This document shows, one piece after another, positions 61,877 through 64,000 of a stretch of 64,000 nucleotides of DNA; position 1 is the stretch's first letter; every line of letters begins with the position of its first letter. The notes beneath the pieces were generated by a model. The model ran no database searches, was not told where the DNA came from, and saw only the letters and a list, made by a program, of their open reading frames with translations. The stretch is from Streptomyces sp. NBC_00102. Lineage in GTDB: Bacteria; Actinomycetota; Actinomycetes; Streptomycetales; Streptomycetaceae. The DNA is taken from NCBI RefSeq assembly GCF_026343115.1, contig NZ_JAPEMC010000001.1, positions 2,232,001-2,296,000 on the forward strand, given 5' to 3'. The translations under genes were made by a program, and so were the position numbers.

Positions 61877-64000
61877 TCACTGCGCGTCTCCCTGACGCGG
61901 CGGGCCCTGGACGCCACCAGCGCCGGGGGGCGCCTGGTGCGGGATGCGCCCCTCCGCGGCGGCGGTGACGTCCGAGATCTCGGCGGGGGCCGCGGCGGGG
62001 GAGGTGGCGGCCGCCTCGGCGCTCGCGGCGCGGGACGCCACGACGTCGCGTACGGCGTCGAGCACGCCCCGGTAGCCGGAACAGCGACAGAGGTTGCCGC
62101 ACAGGGCCTGGCGCGTCTGGAGATCGCTGGGGGCGTGGTTGCCCTCCAGCAGGTCGTGGACGGTCATGGCCATGCCGGGGATGCAGAAGCCGCACTGGAC
62201 GGCGCCGCACTTGGCGAGCGCGCGCTGCACGTCGGAGGGTTCGCCGTCGACGGCGAGACCCTCGACCGTACGGACCTCGCTGCCCGCGGTGGTGGCCGCG
62301 GGGACGAGGCAGGAGGCGACGAGCCGGCCGTCGACCTGGACGTTGCAGGCACCGCATTCGCCCTGCGAGCAGCCGTCCTTGGCACCGGCCAGGCCGAGCC
62401 GCTCACGGAGCACGTAGAGCAGCGACTCGCCGATCCAGGCGTCGGCGACCGGGCGGTCGACGCCGTTGACGTGCAGGACGTACGAGGCGCCGGGGTGCTC
62501 GCTCGGCAGGTGTACGGCCTCCGGCTCGGGCAGAGCTCCCTCGGAAGCGAAACCGTCGGACACGAAACCGTCGGCGTGGCCCTCGGGCGCGAAACCGTCG
62601 GCGTAAGCCTCCGGAGCGAAACCGTCCTCGTAGCCCTCGGGCCCGGACTCGGCGACCGGCGCCGGGACTTCGTCCTCGTCGGCGACCGGGACCGGGTCGG
62701 TGTCGGCGGCGACCGCGGTGTCCGCCTCGTCCGTGGCATCCGGGACATCCGGGGTGTCCACCGCGTCCGGCGACTCCACGGCGGGCGCCCCGTCCGCGGC
62801 CCCGGGGGCGGCCTCCGCCTCCGGAGCGTGTCCGGGCTCGTCCTCGGCCGCTCCCGGCGTGTCCGCGGCGGCCCGCACCGGGTCGTCACCGGCGTCCACC
62901 GGCCGGCCGTCGGGCAGTTCGGCCGGGGGCCCGTCCTCCGGGTGAGCGTCCGCCCCGGGCGCCGGTACGGGTGCCGGCGCGAACTCCGGTTCGGGCCGCG
63001 CCTCCCGCCCGTCCTCGGCCCGGGGTTCGGGCACGGCGAATTCCTGGGTCGCCCAGGGCGCGGGGGCGCCGCCGGGGAGCGTGGCAGGCGGGGTGGCGCC
63101 GGAGTACCACTGGTCGAAGGTCCGGGAAGCGGCGAACTCACCGGACTCGTCCGGAAGATCCCCGTCCGCGACCGGGATCGCCCACTGGCCGGTGTGCCCG
63201 ACGGGCTCGCCGTGCCCGGAGAGATCCACGTGGCCGGTGTGCCCTGCGTGGTCCGAGAGTCCGGTGTGGTCCGTCTGTCCGGCGTGACTGGTGTGCCCGG
63301 CGTGGTCGGTGTGCCCGGCGTGGTCGGTGTGCCCGGCGTGGTCGGTGTGCCCGGCGTGGTCGGTGTGCCCGGTGTGGTCCGTGTGCCCGGTGTGGTCCGC
63401 GGTGTCGTGGAGGCCCTGGGTGCCGTGTTCGCCCTCGTAGGGCGGCTCGTAGGCCCCGGGCGCGGTGTACGGCGGGTACCCCTCGTGGGCCGGGGCCGCT
63501 CCGTAGCCGGAGTGCGTCCCGTAGACCGAGGTGTCGGGTCCGTACCCGCCGGAACCTGCCTGGTGGGTGTCGGGGCCGTCCGCCGCGCCGGTCCCGTCGG
63601 TGTTCTCGGTGAAGTTCCACTGGGCGGTGTGGTGCCCGGCCGACTGCTCGTACGGGGCGTACGGGCTCTGCTGGTTCGGGTCGGGCCAGTGCACCGCGCC
63701 GGGCGTGCCGGAGCCGTTCTCCGCGTAGCTCTGCCCGTCCTGCTGCGGCCGCGCGTTCCAGCCGCCGCCGGCGGCCGGGTCGTGACCCGCGGCGGGCGTC
63801 AGCGGCAGGATCATCGGCGGTACGTAGCCGTGGCCGGGAGCGGCCAGCGGGGCGTCGGCCAGGTCCTCCGGGGGGAGCTGGACGAAGGCCGTCGCGTCGG
63901 CGTCGTACTCGCCGCCCTGGCGGGTCGGCTGCCAGGACCCGTAACGCGGCTCGGGGTCGTACTCCCCCTGCTGTCCGTGCTGTTGGGGGTTGTTCTCGTT
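61877..64000 (-). CDS. 2Fe-2S subunit of a molybdenum hydroxylase with long repeat extension (5' end outside window)
   Basis: The frame stays open to the right edge, so the start is outside. The C-terminal 200 residues form the XdhA/CoxS-type iron-sulfur protein: LHVNGVDRPVADAWIGESLL, the plant-type cluster CSQGECGACNVQVDG with a later Cys, and the second cluster CGAVQCGFCIPGMAMT with CGNLCRCSGYRGVLDAV. Before this lie at least 500 residues of low-complexity sequence: Gly/Tyr/Pro/Gln-rich, then His-rich HTDHAG repeats, then Ala/Pro/Glu/Asp-rich. Standard subunits are about 160-200 residues, so the extension is the oddity. It is upstream of the molybdopterin subunit gene in the same direction and likely in the same operon. 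Confidence 0.87.
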   Translation of the reverse strand, partial: NENNPQQHGQQGEYDPEPRYGSWQPTRQGGEYDADATAFVQLPPEDLADAPLAAPGHGYVPPMILPLTPAAGHDPAAGGGWNARPQQDGQSYAENGSGTPGAVHWPDPNQQSPYAPYEQSAGHHTAQWNFTENTDGTGAADGPDTHQAGSGGYGPDTSVYGTHSGYGAAPAHEGYPPYTAPGAYEPPYEGEHGTQGLHDTADHTGHTDHTGHTDHAGHTDHAGHTDHAGHTDHAGHTSHAGQTDHTGLSDHAGHTGHVDLSGHGEPVGHTGQWAIPVADGDLPDESGEFAASRTFDQWYSGATPPATLPGGAPAPWATQEFAVPEPRAEDGREARPEPEFAPAPVPAPGADAHPEDGPPAELPDGRPVDAGDDPVRAAADTPGAAEDEPGHAPEAEAAPGAADGAPAVESPDAVDTPDVPDATDEADTAVAADTDPVPVADEDEVPAPVAESGPEGYEDGFAPEAYADGFAPEGHADGFVSDGFASEGALPEPEAVHLPSEHPGASYVLHVNGVDRPVADAWIGESLLYVLRERLGLAGAKDGCSQGECGACNVQVDGRLVASCLVPAATTAGSEVRTVEGLAVDGEPSDVQRALAKCGAVQCGFCIPGMAMTVHDLLEGNHAPSDLQTRQALCGNLCRCSGYRGVLDAVRDVVASRAASAEAAATSPAAAPAEISDVTAAAEGRIPHQAPPGAGGVQGPPRQGDAQ
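63290..63397. repeat. 18-bp tandem repeats encoding HTDHAG units
   Basis: Six head-to-tail 18-bp units lie here; the first four (GGTGTGCCCGGCGTGGTC) are identical and the last two differ by one or two bases. On the minus strand they encode the six-residue unit HTDHAG/HTDHTG inside the iron-sulfur subunit. Degenerate copies extend to about 63230. Confidence 0.92.

Noticed and set aside
63230..63400. Short regular repeats resembling a CRISPR array
   Set aside because: Units are directly adjacent without spacers and keep a reading frame, so they are coding tandem repeats. No cas genes are present.

Overview
The window is a piece of a Streptomyces chromosome. Base composition is very high in G+C, third codon positions are almost all G or C, GTG and TTG starts behind GGAGG-type sites are common, and several genes are typical of the genus: an SsgA-like sporulation protein, DUF445, DUF1707, DUF2017 and DUF3618 proteins, RDD proteins, a CysO/CysM/Mec cysteine route and an immune-inhibitor-A-like secreted protease. 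The order nagF - rph - rdgB, cysM - cysO - mec, clpS - pncB - pncA, ssgG and hppD matches what I remember of the central S. coelicolor chromosome around SCO2897-SCO2940. Most of the window is therefore core chromosome, not an accessory island.

Layout. 0.1-9.2 kb: XRE-type regulator, S66 LD-carboxypeptidase, secreted peptidoglycan-binding protein, TetR/MFS pair, DUF445 membrane protein, secreted SGNH hydrolase. 9.3-17.7 kb: DUF1707 protein, a three-gene ABC-2 exporter, a class A penicillin-binding protein, an SMR efflux protein, a GroES-like protein, a DUF3618 protein and the Bcp peroxiredoxin. 17.9-21.1 kb: an MHS-family transporter, then two translationally coupled HNH-nuclease genes built from repeated modules ending in GIDTSHF, then an unusual tRNA with anticodon UAG. 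21.2-26.2 kb: rdgB, a lipoprotein, rph, and divergent N-acetylglucosamine PTS genes (nagF, nagE2). 26.3-30.0 kb: MBL hydrolase, a membrane-anchored MazF-like protein and the sulfur-carrier cysteine pathway (mec, a short cysteine-leader peptide, cysO, cysM). 30.2-35.5 kb: amino-acid permease, DUF2017, clpS, and the NAD-salvage genes pncB and pncA. 35.6-47.4 kb: M6 metalloprotease, two RDD proteins, ssgG, FAD-linked oxidase, TPR protein, secreted exo/endonuclease-like protein, DUF4097-like lipoprotein. 47.5-53.1 kb: hppD, divergent from an AsnC/Lrp regulator, then a four-gene OpuC-type osmoprotectant ABC operon. 53.1-59.0 kb: S16 Lon-like protease, IclR regulator, DEAD/DEAH helicase, MFS transporter. 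59.1-64 kb: tRNA-Cys and two subunits of a molybdenum hydroxylase. The iron-sulfur subunit has a very long histidine-rich repeat extension and runs off the right edge.

Points most worth following: (1) the tRNA at 21055-21129 has a Leu-type UAG anticodon but no long variable arm; (2) the coupled modular HNH pair just upstream of it; (3) the cysteine module with a leader peptide and a sulfur carrier whose GG terminus is masked by two extra residues; (4) a xanthine-dehydrogenase-like large subunit that seems to lack the usual catalytic glutamate and GGFGGK loop; (5) several long inverted repeats in divergent promoter regions that look like operators. I found no prophage, IS element or CRISPR array.
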